Part shown: positions 32,820-44,230 of the stretch, in pieces | Layout: every line of letters starts with the position of its first letter | Numbering within the stretch: the stretch's first letter is position 1 | From: Spirometra erinaceieuropaei | Lineage: Eukaryota; Platyhelminthes; Cestoda; Diphyllobothriidea; Diphyllobothriidae | Assembly (NCBI GenBank): GCA_902702965.1 | Contig: CACRXP010000630.1 | Span: 285,806-349,805 of the forward strand | Direction: 5' to 3' | Length of the DNA: 64,000 nt | The notes under the pieces: model-generated | Database searches by the model: none | The model's input: the letters and a program-made list of their open reading frames with translations, nothing else | What the model was told of the DNA's origin: nothing | Program-made: the position numbers and the translations under genes

Positions 32820-34315
32820 AACTGCCTCCTGGCACTCGCCTGTTTGCTTCTATCGGCCACCTGCCCAATCACCACCCTAGGTACTTGCTCCCCCTCCCTG
32901 GACGCTGGCTTCCAGTGTGTCTTACTTGGGTCTTTGTCGTTGCTGACGTTACCCGTGCCATTCTCGGTGCAGACTCCGTCGTCGCTTTCGATCTTCTGGT
33001 CGACTATCGTCAGTTTCGTCTGCATGGCCAAACAGCCAGCCTAACCGTCCGCGGCACCCCTTTCTCTGAGATATTCCCTTATCTTGCCGTCCTGGACACT
33101 GGCCCAGATAGCCTATTTCTGTAGCTCTTCGCCAAATGTTTCAGCGTCACCTGTCCCAACTTCAACAGCCCTACTTTACCACATGACGTTGTTTGTCACA
33201 ACCGTACCACTGACCTCCGAATATTTTCTCGGTTCCGCCGCCCTGCGTCTGCATGCCTTGCTGTCTCCAAGACCGAGTTCGTGCACACACCTCAGATGAA
33301 CATGGTTCGCCAATCTGGAAGCCCTTGAATCTAAGCCCTGTATATGGTTCCCAAGGTTGACTTTAGTGACTGGCGTCCCTTTGGTGACCACAGGGTCTTG
33401 AAAAACGTCACTCTCCAGGACAGCTACCCTACCCTCGTCTGCAGGATTTTTCTGGTGCCCTATTTGGCAAGTCTGCATTTCCGAAGATTGGCCTTGTCGA
33501 GACCTCCCATCGGATCCCTATGGTCACGGAGGACGCTTCGAAGAGAGCCGTCATCCACTAATTTGACCTATTTGAATTCCTAAGCGTGCGCTTTGAACTC
33601 CACAATGTCTCTCAAACTTCCCAGAAGTTCGCAGATAAAATGGTCCGTGGTCTACCCTCTCTGCGGCGAGTTCCACCTCGACGAGCACACGAAGAATCTT
33701 GCAACGGTGTTTGACCTCCTTCAGCAATTAGGCGATGCTCTCAATCCGTCTAAGTGTCAGAGTCATCGCTCTCGAGGTCCTCGGACACCTGGGCGACTCC
33801 ACTCGTATCTACCCTCTGAGCTTAAATGGCGAGGCTATCCGTGATTTCCCGCCTCACCACTTCCAAGCGTCAATTGCAGCGCCATCTCGGCATGATGAAC
33901 TTTTATCGCCAGTTCCTCCCGAACCGTGACGATACTATACTGCCGTTTATGAGTCTCCTCTCTGTTCACGTGCGGTCGTTCGAGCTCTCCGCAGATGCTT
34001 ACGCTGCTTTTTACAAGGTAAAGTCTACCCTGACCGATGCCACTCTCCTTACCCATTCTGCTCTTAACGTACATTTCGCCCTCATGGCTAACGTGTCCAT
34101 TGTTGCATTCGGCGCGGTCCTTCGACAGCACCTTACAGGTTGCCCCAACCCCTAGCTTTCTTCCACAGAAACTTATCATCTGCCGAATTGCGTTACAGTA
34201 CACTTGGACGAGAGTTTATCGTCGTCTACCTTGCCGTGAAACACTTCCGGCACTTCTTTAAGGGCAGGGAATTCGCTGTGTTCACGAGCCGCCAGCCCCT
34301 TTCCTTTGTCGTGTG
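32820..34315 (+). mobile_element. Ty3/gypsy element G1: protease end, RT and start of RNase H
   Basis: Degenerate pol in several frames. WVFVVADVTRAILGADSVV with FDLLVDYRQFRLH (32930-33030) is the end of the retroviral-type protease. MVPKVDFSDWRPFGDHRVL (about 33342) is the RT W-R-P-x-GD-x-RxL block. RFELHNVSQTSQKFADKMV (about 33588) follows. NPSKC, then RDFPPHHFQ, then QLQRHLGMMNFYRQFLPNR (33880) close the RT. The stretch that should hold the YxDD catalytic box is deleted between KMVRGLPS and LCGEFHLDE. RNase H starts at 34060 and is broken near 34315. Domain order protease-RT-RNase H-integrase is that of Ty3/gypsy, probably the CsRn1-like group of flatworms. Confidence 0.88.
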
Positions 34316-34770
34316 ATTTGCTGAACTGAGAAAACAGGTACTATAAGTGGGACGCTCACCGATCGCGTTACGGGACATGCTTATGCCATAGTGCCTCGAG
34401 CTCCGCCAGTAGTCGCACTGCGACTGGTAATATAAGCACTAGCTAAATGCCCAGACACGTGTTTCGCCGATATTCTGCCGCCGTATGACGCAGCTGCGAG
34501 GGATTAGGTCCAACAGTGGGCCCTCAACGTTTCCCATGTGCATTCCAGTGCGTACTCCGGTTTTTAAATCTCAGCTTTGTAATTTCCTCAGTAACTAATC
34601 GTTAACTCGGTGTTAATCAGTATGAATGAAATTTTATGGGCCAAGTCGGAAGTTGACATGAATATTTGAGCCGAAATCCATCACCCACAGAGGATTAGTC
34701 GGGCAATATTCATAAACTGCCAACAGGCAGCTAGTAGCGTACACATATTATATGACTTATTGCACTGTTC
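34316..34770 (+). repeat. Insertion carrying R1 (and an S2 scrap) inside gypsy RNase H
   Basis: The gypsy frame stops after PLSFVV at about 34315 and resumes with KSNSDKANPWEI at 34771. The DNA between holds a full R1 copy (34425-34750). At 34346-34372 there is a minus-strand S2 fragment (cgctcaccgatcg). I could not identify a clean target duplication. Confidence 0.7.
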
Positions 34771-36565
34771 TAAAGTCGAATTCTGACAAGGCCAACCCCT
34801 GGGAGATCCCCCCACCTGGACTAGATATCCCAATTCACCTGAGATATTCGCCACATCAACTGGTCACGGTCATGGAATGAGGTGGCTGACGCACTGTTCA
34901 GGCCCTCTATCGCCCAGCCCCAACTCCCTGTCAGGGTTGACTTCACTGTAATGGCTGCCAAACATCGCCGTTTTGGTTGTCCTTGTAAAGGGGGATGGTT
35001 CCAGGCGCCAACTCCAGAACCTCTCACTGACTTCTGGTGACAGGATCATTCTCAGCGATGTCTCCGTCGACTCCCACCGTCCCTTTGTGTCGCCAACCCT
35101 CCACCGCAAGGTTTTCTCCTCGCTGCAGATCTTCCTCACCCAAGGAATTGATCTACCGAAGGGGTCGTTTCCGACCGCCTCGTCTGGCCTGGGATGCACA
35201 TTGACCTTTAATCTTGGACATAAGCTAGTCTGGGCTGTCAGCGAAGTAGGGTTCAGCAGAACAAAAAGGCTCCCATTGTCACCTTTTCCGGACCCGGTGC
35301 AAGGTTCAGTCACCTGGATATTATGAGCTTCCTACGGCTGTTCCTATTTCCTCGCCTATGCCGATTGTTTCACCCCGTAGCCGGGTGCAGTCCCTCCGCC
35401 CAATGTTTACGTTAAAATAGTGGTCAAGTCCTTCCTAATTCACTAGTTTGCCATCTTCGTTCCCTCTCCACTGTTACGACTAACTGGGGTGCCCAATCTA
35501 ATTATCACTTCTCCCAGTCTCTTTTCTCGTTTGTAAGTTCTACTCACAACCGCATAACAGTCTATCACCTCGCTGCCAGCAAGGTGGTCGAGCGGTTTCA
35601 CCGCCACCTGAAGACCCCCCTATGCGCTGCAGACGATCCGAAGTACTGGATGGACCATCTCTTTCTCTCTGATCCTGTTTGGAATCCACTCCGCCCTCAA
35701 GTCGGACCTTGTCTGTTTAGCCGTTGAACTGGTATGCGGCGTCACCTTACGACTTCCCGGTAAGATGATCTTACCAACTCCTGGCAGTGAGGTCGAGGAT
35801 CCCGTTGACGACAGCTATCACGGTCATGTTTGGCGTCCTTGTTTAGGGCCCTGTTGCGTCAAGGTCATTCACCTTCGCAGCGAGCGCTTCCAGATGTTCT
35901 GACCTGCGGCCACTCGGCTGACTTCAACTCGGACGCACATGCGTCCATGACCTCGCAGCTGGACATGCGCCACTTGAACACACCACTCTCTGCGAACATA
36001 ACATAAGCCACATGAACGCCACCCCTCGGCAACTGCAACACACAACACCACTTGAGCTTGACCCACAAAACTACAAAAGCGACTACGACCACTGTTTCGC
36101 TAAATCTCAGGCGCGACTGGACGCAGTCAACGGTGGTCCTGGCTTCGCCAGCAGGCACTGCCGTCCGAGAGGAAAACTCGGTGTTCTGCACGATTAACCC
36201 CTCATTCTGGTGACTTCTGCCTTTTCCTAAAACGCGGGATTTGGCCTTACAATTGTAGCGCTCTGAACACACGCTCACCCCTTAACTGCTACAATCCTAC
36301 TAACCTCCTGCACCGTCTTTAACTATTTATGTGGACACTCTCATCGGCCCCACCCAGGCCATCAGTTCCCGAGTCTCATCTCGAAAAGACTTGGAATCAT
36401 GTTCTCATGTTTACTTTTGCCTTGATTGAGTCCGCCGGCCACTGAAACCACCCTATGACAGCTGCTTTCGAATGTCTTCCGAGGGACGAGGACGTTTCGC
36501 GTTCGATGTGGAACTGTTGAGGAGGTTGTGAGCGTGGACCGCCCCATAGCTTCTATCCCGGACAT
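34771..36565 (+). mobile_element. Ty3/gypsy element G1: RNase H end and integrase
   Basis: From 34771 the blocks are SNSDK, then ALFRPSIAQPQLPVRVDF, RPFVSPTLHRKVFSSLQI, and TTNWGAQSNYHFSQSLFS (integrase core with a changed D). VVERFHRHLKTPLCAADD and DPKYWMDHLFLSD come next, then KMILPTPGSEVEDP at 35765-35803. After a 490-base insertion the frame returns with NPTNLLHRL (36292) and the C-terminal block AFECLPRDEDVSRSM (about 36465). Many stops are present, so it is a relic. Confidence 0.85.
35803..36293 (-). repeat. Repeat X inserted in gypsy integrase
   Basis: This stretch interrupts the integrase between VEDP and TNLL. Its core (about 35880-36180, read on minus) matches the X copies at 52355-52450 and 53165-53540, for example 'ggatgcagtcaac'-type and 'gagtggccgcag' blocks. 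The insertion boundaries are set by the return of gypsy coding. A short atcc is shared at both ends. Confidence 0.65.
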
Positions 36566-36895
36566 TTTTCCGAATGAGCCTTGTGGTCCCCAACGCCCTG
36601 ATTCTCCACCTCTCTAGCCCTCTGTTCGTCCTTGCCGGCTTCTCCTTGTTTCTCCATGTCCGCTGCCACCAACTACAAATTCCTTACCAAACTCCAAGAC
36701 TCCAGCAGCAAGACAATCTTGCTCTTTTCCTGCTCCGCCCGTATACATCACCCGCAGTGGAAGCTACGTTCACTTTCTTGGTCGTCTGCATACTCATTTT
36801 TTAAAAACTGGTATATAGCCTACGGCATTGTTTCACACCGCCCTCCGGTCTCGAATGAGGTACTGTCCCGAGGTACCAGACTAAATGGCTCTTAA
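36566..36895 (+). mobile_element. Gypsy G1 C-terminal tail
   Basis: A low-complexity Ser/Pro-rich tail of the polyprotein: TRSGR-VHFP-like sequence is recognisable as the WKLRSLSWSSAYSFF region. It is weakly supported and placed by its position after the integrase C-terminus. Confidence 0.4.
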
Positions 36896-37335
36896 TAGTT
36901 CGGTCAGTTTTCTTTAACTGTGCTGTTTGTCATAGTCTAACGGACACAATGCTGCCGGTCATCCCCGCATCGCACGCGTGTTTCTTGATTAGATGGTAAT
37001 GGCGTGAACGAGTGTTTTTAGTGCATCCCGCTGCATTCTTGTAGTTACTTTGTTTCTTCTCATTCTACTTGTGTATTTACCCGTACATACTTATCCTTGA
37101 AGTCCAAGCATAGGCCTGCATATCTATCACTGTAGTGACTCCGTATCATCCATAGGGTTTCCTGTTCTATTTATGTGCTTAAAAATTTCCATTTGGATTC
37201 ACTACCGCCTACTTTTCACCGATCATATTATTTTAACCAGAGCTCACTTGCTATCCACGCTGCCTCATCATTCTCAATGTCAACACGTCAGTCATCTAGC
37301 CCAACTATTTAACCACCAACGGACATCGCCCAATC
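36896..37335 (+). mobile_element. Probable LTR/leader between gypsy G1 and G2
   Basis: Non-coding sequence between the 3' end of G1 and the gag start of G2, in the place of a shared LTR plus leader. I could not define LTR ends or a primer-binding site, because no second copy exists in the window. Confidence 0.35.
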
Positions 37336-39440
37336 ATGACCAGCGAATCAACCAGCCAGCCGATAGCCGGCATTGGCGCGTTTGACCTCCCAACTGTGTG
37401 GCTTGGCGAAATTGCGTTGTGATTGAGGACTGTAGAATCCCCTTTCGCTCTCCGCCAGATTACAAGAGAGAATACAAAATTCCACTACACTGTGACAACA
37501 CTGCCAATGGATATTGCCACCGACCTTCGCGATATTATAGGGCGTTCACTCATAGAATCCCCATACACTACTCTAAAGGAGGCTCTCATCTCCCACATTT
37601 CTAAGGTAACTCAAAAACGAAAGCAGAATTTGATTTCAAAGGAAAAGCTTGGTAGTAGAAAGCCTACGCAGCTTCTTAGACGTCTGGAGCAGCTCTCGGA
37701 CGGACAAAGTCTTGCTGCCACGATATTTGGGTAACATGTCCTTCCACGGTTGCTGTCATTTGGGGAAGCTATCCTTGCACCTACCGTTCCTTCCTCGTCT
37801 GTCCAGATGCTCACGGAAACTTCTGACCACATCATCGAGTAATACCAGCTTCCTGTTTTAGTCAGTGTTGCTATTCGTACCGCAGTTCTGCCAACTGCGC
37901 CTACTATCGAGGATGCCATGAAGCGTCTAGACGCCCCCTCCCTTGAATTTCCATAACTTCCATTACTCGCTGTCAGAAGTCTCCCATTGCAGTGTCATGC
38001 CCGTCTAGGTCTGGCAATTCTCATTGGTACCACCGCACCGTTGGGTCAGATGTCCATCACTGCGAGGGTTCCTCGGCGGAAAACTCATTCACCGGCCCGT
38101 ATCGGCGAATAACTTGGTCAGTCCAACCTCCCCAAGTCGTCTGCTCCACATTTTCGACAGGAGTTCCTCCCGTAATTTCCTCATGGACAATGGTGCTGAC
38201 ATCAATCTAATTCCGCCCTCTCCGACTGACCGTAAGTAACCCAACTCTTCATTTTTTCTCCAGGCAGCTAATAGTGCGTCCATTAAAACATTTGGCCAAC
38301 GATCCCTACCTTCATACCTTGGGTTACGACATTGTTTTTGGTGGATATTTATTATCGCTGATGTTCATATCACCATCCTCGGTGCCGATTTTACATCCTT
38401 GTCGGTCTCCTTGACAATATCAGGTCCCACAAAGTAGTTGACCCGATTGCATCCTTATATTTTAACTGCTCAGCTCGTACCATTTCACTCTTCTGTCCAT
38501 GAATTTCAACAATCTCTTCGTCCACTCCCTATTACCGTTTACTTTCGGAATTTCAATCCATCACCCGGCCTTCACAGTTTAACCAGCCTATTAAACATTC
38601 CGTCATACATTACATATCGACGACGAGACCTTCCGTTTTTAACCGTCCTCGTCATTTAGCCGCTGACAAGTTAGCTATCGCCAGAGCTGAATTCCGCCAT
38701 ACGATGGGCATGGCGTAGTGTGACCCTCCACTAGTCCATGGGCCACCCCTCTGCATACGGTTTGGAAGTTGTCACTCACAGACTGGCGTCCGACGATTAA
38801 ATAACTACATTGTCCCTGAAGGATAGCTGCTTCCTTACCTCCGTGACTTTTTCCCTGGTCTAGTTGGTGTAACAATCTTTCACTACACTGACTAGTTAAA
38901 AACCTTTCATTAAATCCCTGTTGACCCAGAAGACATCAAAAAATGGCGATTACGGCTCCATTCGGTCTTTTCGTGTTCGTAAGGTCTTTTGGCCTCCTTA
39001 ACTCCGCCCAGACTTTTCAACATTTCATTAACGAAGTCCTCCTCGGCTTGCCACTCGTTTTTGCTTATGCAAGCTCCACTGGACTTCAGCATCCACAACA
39101 CCTACGTCTCATTTTTGAACAAATGAGCCGATTTGACGCTTTCGTCAACGCCTTCAAATGCGTTTTTGGTGTTTCCTCGCCCTTGTTCCTAAGACACCGC
39201 GTAGGTAGTTTCGATATTCATTCCATAGACGTCAAAGTTCCAGCTATTCACAAGTTCCCTACTGTTAATACTTTCCAAAAACTGCGCCGTTTTATAGGCT
39301 TTTTCCAGTTCTAACAACTCTTAATCCCTCATTGCGCTTAATTTATATTGCCTCCCACTATTTTTTACGAGGTGCAAGTTCACCTTTCCGGGCACAACCG
39401 TGAACACCTTCCAACGCATCAAAGAGACCCTTTCGAATAC
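37336..39440 (+). mobile_element. Ty3/gypsy element G2: gag, protease and RT, degenerate
   Basis: Gag begins MTSESTSQPIAGIGAFDLP at 37336, has one stop at 37417, and continues TVESPFALRQITRENTKFHY, then SPYTTLKEALI and KPTQLLRRLEQLSDG. The protease reads HIFDRSSSRNFLMDNGADIN (about 38150), with DNG in place of the catalytic DTG. It is followed by FIIADVHITILGADF. The RT region has AITAPFGLFVFVRSFGLLNS at 38945, then QTFQHFINEVLLGLPLVFAY. The YIDD site is changed to YASS. The last block is FQKLRRFIGFFQF. RNase H and integrase are absent. Same strand and order as G1, so the two form a tandem. Confidence 0.85.
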
Positions 39441-39454
39441 GACAGCTGGACGGC

Positions 39455-39655
39455 CGATTTCGACAATGTCCACCGTATGCTCCACAGCAGGGAGAGGTCA
39501 GGGGCGGTGACTTGCGCGTGAATTAGTCTACAGTAATGATAGACTTTCGCAGCATCTATCGCACCCTCTCCCTCTCCCCACCTGGGCCCGGTTTCATGAC
39601 CAAGTCAAGAAGACCGCAGGTGGGAGAGGACGCAGGCGGCTGACACAGCGTAAAC
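39455..39655 (+). repeat. Dispersed repeat R2
   Basis: Carries 'aatgtccaccgtatgctcc', then 'ttgcgcgtgaattagtctac', and ends 'ggcggctgacacag'. It aligns along its length with 10610-10815. Confidence 0.7.
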
Positions 39656-40682
39656 ACTCACCTTAGCGTACCACCACATTCACCAATCCAAAACAAACAC
39701 TTGATCAGGATTTTCAACATCAACAAATATGGGGAGCTGTGGCTCACATCTCAGCTGGCGCTGAGTGGGCATGCACCTGGGCCCGTCACCACACCCCGTA
39801 TGTGGGCGTTCGGTATGGGTGTGCAATCCCGATTGCGCCTGCTGGACTCTGATCTAGCCCCTGTGTCGCTTTAGCGCATCTACCACCTGGCCCGTTTTAG
39901 GGGCCCCGCTCTGCGCTGTTGTTGACTCCTCCAATTGCGGCATAGGTGCCGCCCATCAGCAACAGACCCCAATGGGAATCCAACCACTAGCCTTCTATTC
40001 TGCTGATTTGGCAGCCCTCCCCCCCCCTCCCCAACCTCCTCATAGCACTTTTGGGTTAGCTTTGGGCCTGCAGCCCCTGTTAAAAAAGGAAACCAGAGAC
40101 ACCTGTAATACAGGAATGGTGTTAATAGGGGTTTCATGGGTGGAGCCGCGGCCGAGACTGACAGGGCAAAGATAATACGGACGGGTGTACTGCAGGTAGA
40201 GGTAAATGCATGCAGATCGTTTAAGGGAGTTGAAAGAAGCACGTGAACTTAAAAAAAGGGAAGGGGGTCTATGAACAGTTTGCGGAGATCGTCATGATTG
40301 ACAGTAGCGAGGGGAAATGCAGACGCAAAATAAATAACCAATCGGAATTGGGCGCACAATGTCAGGGTTAGTCCGCAAATTGTGCGAAAAAATGACACAC
40401 AGCGCAGACGAAGACGAAGGACTAAGCGTCGAAATGGCCATGGGAAGTGACAACCAGATATGAAATATGCAAGTCTGTGGATTTCTGTAGTATCAGATGG
40501 ATGTTTCGCGATGGTAGCAGTCCTTGCCCTCGAACGATGACACTGAAAGTCTTAGGGCAACATACCGGTGGATGTAGGCATAGGTATGTCAGTATACCGA
40601 AGCCGGATGCCGTGACGTATGTTAAGTCGACACACTCACACCTACTCAAATTGCTTTAGTAGGCTAACCCTACGGTACCGAC
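39656..40682. other. Unassigned sequence
   Basis: No supported gene or named repeat. Confidence 0.3.
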
Positions 40683-40910
40683 CATGTGGAACTTCAGGAC
40701 CAAGCCTTATCCATTTTTGGCAGAGAACCCCTTGCCATCTACTTCTCTATTAAGAATTTTCAGGAATATGTTGTATCTGCACTGATCATAAACCTCTTAC
40801 TTATGGCTCCTACGCCCTCTCTGATAATTATACACCCTGTTAGGCCTGCAATCTTGATTTTGTTTTTCAGCCTACAGCAGACATTCAATTTCCTAAGGCT
40901 TCTCTAGTCG
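40683..40910 (+). mobile_element. Ty3/gypsy RNase H scrap
   Basis: The translation SIFGREPLAIYFSIKNFQEYV matches the start of gypsy RNase H (FGRELLAIYLAIKHF type). The rest has lost similarity. Confidence 0.5.
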
Positions 40911-41388
40911 GCTCGCTGACTGTCTATCCAGACTTGGATACTATGCAATTGCCCTCGTTGGGACTGGCGCTACAGGCCGCCCCAAGTCCTTGTTGGCGTT
41001 CCCACCTGTGTAGGGATCTTTTCCTCTTACTAACGAGTCTGAAGCACTTTTGATTTATTACGACAGGCAAAAGGTGGCGGGTTAGAAGGTTACAGACTGA
41101 GAAAATAACATGATGCTGCAGACCGGGAATCTGGTTGCCACGGCGCCTTCCCATCGTGGCCTTTATATTAACCCTCACTCTTGTGAGACGCCAGATATGG
41201 AAGTCACCTTCGTATGCATGTGAGAGGCTACAGGGATATAGGACTCTCAGATGGGGTGGGATACTTGGTCATCCATTGCGCCCAACCTCATATCTAGTCG
41301 TCTTTACGTGGCCTTGCCATTGAAATATGAGGGGCGTTGAAGGAGATAGTAACTTAGATGATACGAAAGCCTCCGTCACAACTTATTT
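40911..41388. other. Unassigned sequence
   Basis: Possibly further gypsy debris. Nothing supportable. Confidence 0.25.
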
Positions 41389-41446
41389 GGTGTTTTTGGC
41401 AGATTTGGATAATTCCTTTGACCCAAATGTGAAAAACTCGGCAGAT
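41389..41446 (-). mobile_element. SINE S1 tail fragment
   Basis: The minus strand reads ctgccgagtttttcacattt and then gggtcaaaggaattatccaa, the S1 3' tail. Confidence 0.6.
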
Positions 41447-41688
41447 TCTCCAAACTGTGTTAGTCGTCGTTGCCATCTCTACGAACGAATAATTGATTGT
41501 TGTGGCAACACAGGATTTGGGCGTCCGCTATTCTTACCGCACACAGTTATCCGATTTTAAGCAGATGCTGCCTGCTGATACATTACCCAACCAGTCACTT
41601 AAAGGCAGAGAGGGTTGCCGGTGAAGGCAGGATGTCAACAGCGGGAATACAGGCACAACGTTTAGGGCATAAACAAAAGCCATTTGGG

Positions 41689-42131
41689 TCAGATCGCAGT
41701 TCGTAGCCCGGAATCGGAAAGCCAACCTAACACTAAGACCCTAACTCTAAACGTAAAGCCTTCACTAAAACACCAACAATAACCTCAACCTTAAAACCTA
41801 GCTCTACCTCTAACCCTAAAACCTAACCCTAAACTTAACCCTGAAACATAACTCTTAACCAAAAATCCTAATCCCAAACCCTAACCTTAACCCTAAAACC
41901 TAACCCTAACCTTAACACTAAAACCTAGCCCTAAGACCCTAACCTCAAATCGCAAACCCTAACCCTAAAACTTAATCCTAAGCCTAACCCTTACCCTCAC
42001 TAAGCCCAACAACCTGACCGAAACTGGCGACCTGCCTAACTTAGTAGAAACACACCCTCTGATAACAAGTTTCCTCGATAAGAGAAACACACTTGCTGAT
42101 TACAAATAAGTACGTCAACAGTATTGACTCA
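41689..42131 (+). repeat. TIR element with degenerate CCCTAA array, right side in gap
   Basis: It begins with ggtcagatcgcagttcgtag, the same terminal repeat as the element at 43709. It then carries about 290 bases of degenerate ccctaa/accctaaaac repeats (41720-42010). The right end is hidden by the N gap. The array is an interstitial, decayed telomere-like satellite, not a chromosome end. Confidence 0.75.
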
Positions 42132-42803
42132 NNNNNNNNNNNNNNNNNNNNNNNNNNNNNNNNNNNNNNNNNNNNNNNNNNNNNNNNNNNNNNNNNNNNN
42201 NNNNNNNNNNNNNNNNNNNNNNNNNNNNNNNNNNNNNNNNNNNNNNNNNNNNNNNNNNNNNNNNNNNNNNNNNNNNNNNNNNNNNNNNNNNNNNNNNNNN
42301 NNNNNNNNNNNNNNNNNNNNNNNNNNNNNNNNNNNNNNNNNNNNNNNNNNNNNNNNNNNNNNNNNNNNNNNNNNNNNNNNNNNNNNNNNNNNNNNNNNNN
42401 NNNNNNNNNNNNNNNNNNNNNNNNNNNNNNNNNNNNNNNNNNNNNNNNNNNNNNNNNNNNNNNNNNNNNNNNNNNNNNNNNNNNNNNNNNNNNNNNNNNN
42501 NNNNNNNNNNNNNNNNNNNNNNNNNNNNNNNNNNNNNNNNNNNNNNNNNNNNNNNNNNNNNNNNNNNNNNNNNNNNNNNNNNNNNNNNNNNNNNNNNNNN
42601 NNNNNNNNNNNNNNNNNNNNNNNNNNNNNNNNNNNNNNNNNNNNNNNNNNNNNNNNNNNNNNNNNNNNNNNNNNNNNNNNNNNNNNNNNNNNNNNNNNNN
42701 NNNNNNNNNNNNNNNNNNNNNNNNNNNNNNNNNNNNNNNNNNNNNNNNNNNNNNNNNNNNNNNNNNNNNNNNNNNNNNNNNNNNNNNNNNNNNNNNNNNN
42801 NNN
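42132..42803. other. Assembly gap (672 N)
   Basis: A run of N next to telomere-like repeats, probably a repeat-induced assembly break. Confidence 1.
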
Positions 42804-43529
42804 ACAAGAATGTGCACGGGCTTTCATATATCGTAAGAAGTTTGCGTGCGGTTGAGTGAATGTGAACTGAAACTGGACGTCTTCAGTCATTGTCGCACTA
42901 GTGCCGAAAGTGGCTACTCAATCGTTGCCGAAAGCTTTGACTGTGGTCTCTGTCTGAAATTTACTGATAACTGACCTACAACGTCGAACAGGAGTAGTCG
43001 TTTTCTAGAGCTAAGTGATCTACAATGTCCAAGTAAACGTGACTGGACTGCGCATTGCAGTTCCAGAATGTGCCATGTAGGGGCTTATTGTGCCGGTTGT
43101 CTTTGTTTCTCTGATTTAGTAGGCATTCCCTTAAAAATGTCCGACATATTTGCACTGAAAAGTAGCATGACGTTCTATTTGTCTATTAACTTAAATGCCC
43201 ACCTCTCAAAAGAACAACAACATATCCTCAGTGGTGCTTTGATTTGGGTTACCACTTTGACACCCCAGATGTACTAACTCGTTAAAACGCTAGCATTCGC
43301 GTCCGTGCCAGAACAAACAAGTCTGTTTTTAATGAGCTCTTGCTTTGCTTGGATTCCATGACAAGAGAAACTGTGCACATAGTTAGCGACTGCGGTGCAC
43401 CAAGATGGGCACGAAGAACTATTTGAACGGCCTAAGTATCAGATTAAATAAATCATCCTCGTCTTGACAACTAATCTTAGCGAGTACTTCAGTCTTCGAT
43501 GTATAAGGAACGGAGATTGAAGGTCTGGG
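42804..43529. other. Unassigned sequence
   Basis: No recognised feature. I looked here for an N-terminal CS-domain exon of the HACD3-like gene and saw none. Confidence 0.3.
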
Positions 43530-43700
43530 CCCATTTGTCTCGCCACGGACGTGGCGGATGCCGATGATAATCCAAGAGACGTATTCCAGTTGGCTGACTT
43601 CCTTTGGGTTGTATTTGCCCTAGTTAGACTGAAGGATGTGTATAGAATGTTTGCGATACTACAAAACGAGGAACTTTCTGCTTTAAAAAAAGTGCCGAAG

Positions 43701-43708
43701 CTGTTTCG
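43701..43708. repeat. 8-bp target site duplication, left (ctgtttcg)
   Basis: Repeated exactly at 44131-44138. Confidence 0.9.
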
Positions 43709-44130
43709 GGCTAGATCGCAGTTGGTAGCCAGGCCCCGTATTACAGGTGGCTGGGGGGTTTGCTTACTGGGGCTATTTTATGGGGTTCCATAATCACATC
43801 TGACCCATTTGGCTTCCATTTTACGTTTGAGGTTAGGATTAGGGTAGCGGCTAATGGTTTCCCATTTTCAGGTTAGGGTTATGCCTCTAGGCTTAGGTTT
43901 TCGGGTTACGGTTAGGGTTTGAGCGTACGATTAGGTTTCAGTATTACAGTTAGGTTTTTCAGTTACGGCTATGTCTAAGGGCTACGGTTCCGTTTACGAT
44001 TTCGATTAGGGTTAGGGTTGCCGTTAAGGTTAACGGTTAAAGTTGAAGGCTGAGTTTAGGGTTAAGGTTAGGATTTGGGTTAAGGTCGCCGTCCGCTTCC
44101 CCATTCATGGCTACCAACTGCGATCTAGCC
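43709..44130. mobile_element. 422-bp non-autonomous TIR element with TTAGGG-like interior
   Basis: Perfect 23-bp inverted termini (left begins ggctagatcgcagttggtag; right ends ctaccaactgcgatctagcc) with a perfect 8-bp target duplication. It has no coding capacity. The interior from about 43825 to 44095 is a degenerate ggttagggtt array. The 8-bp duplication suggests a hAT-like or Merlin-like transposase, and the GG start resembles the Merlin end at 30963. The sister element at 41689 carries the array in the opposite orientation. Confidence 0.9.
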
Positions 44131-44230
44131 CTGTTTCGCAGTAGGGCAGACAGCCAAGAGTTCTTGATCGAACTTCCTGTGGCGGATCACTATGAGCGGC
44201 TCTCCTGGCTGCCAGATAGTGTGGGCGTAT

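Larger units (their letters stand above)
43530..44230 (-). mobile_element. Ty3/gypsy RNase H fragment split by a TIR element
   Basis: On minus, 44230-44139 followed directly by 43708-43530 reads RKFDQELLAV, then KQLRHFFKAESSSF, the gypsy RNase H start (FGRELLAVYLAVKHFRHFLEG type). The frame is continuous only when the TIR element at 43709-44130 and one copy of the 8-bp duplication are taken out. The + ORF at 43551-43793 is an antisense shadow. Confidence 0.78.

Noticed and set aside
41720..42010. A true telomere or chromosome fusion point
   Set aside because: The repeats are degenerate, and they are carried in an element with the same terminal repeat as the TIR element at 43709.
42041..42890. 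Five ORFs of about 230-258 codons around the second gap
   Set aside because: They consist almost entirely of N.
43551..43793. 80-codon + ORF
   Set aside because: Antisense of a gypsy RNase H fragment, running into the TIR element.
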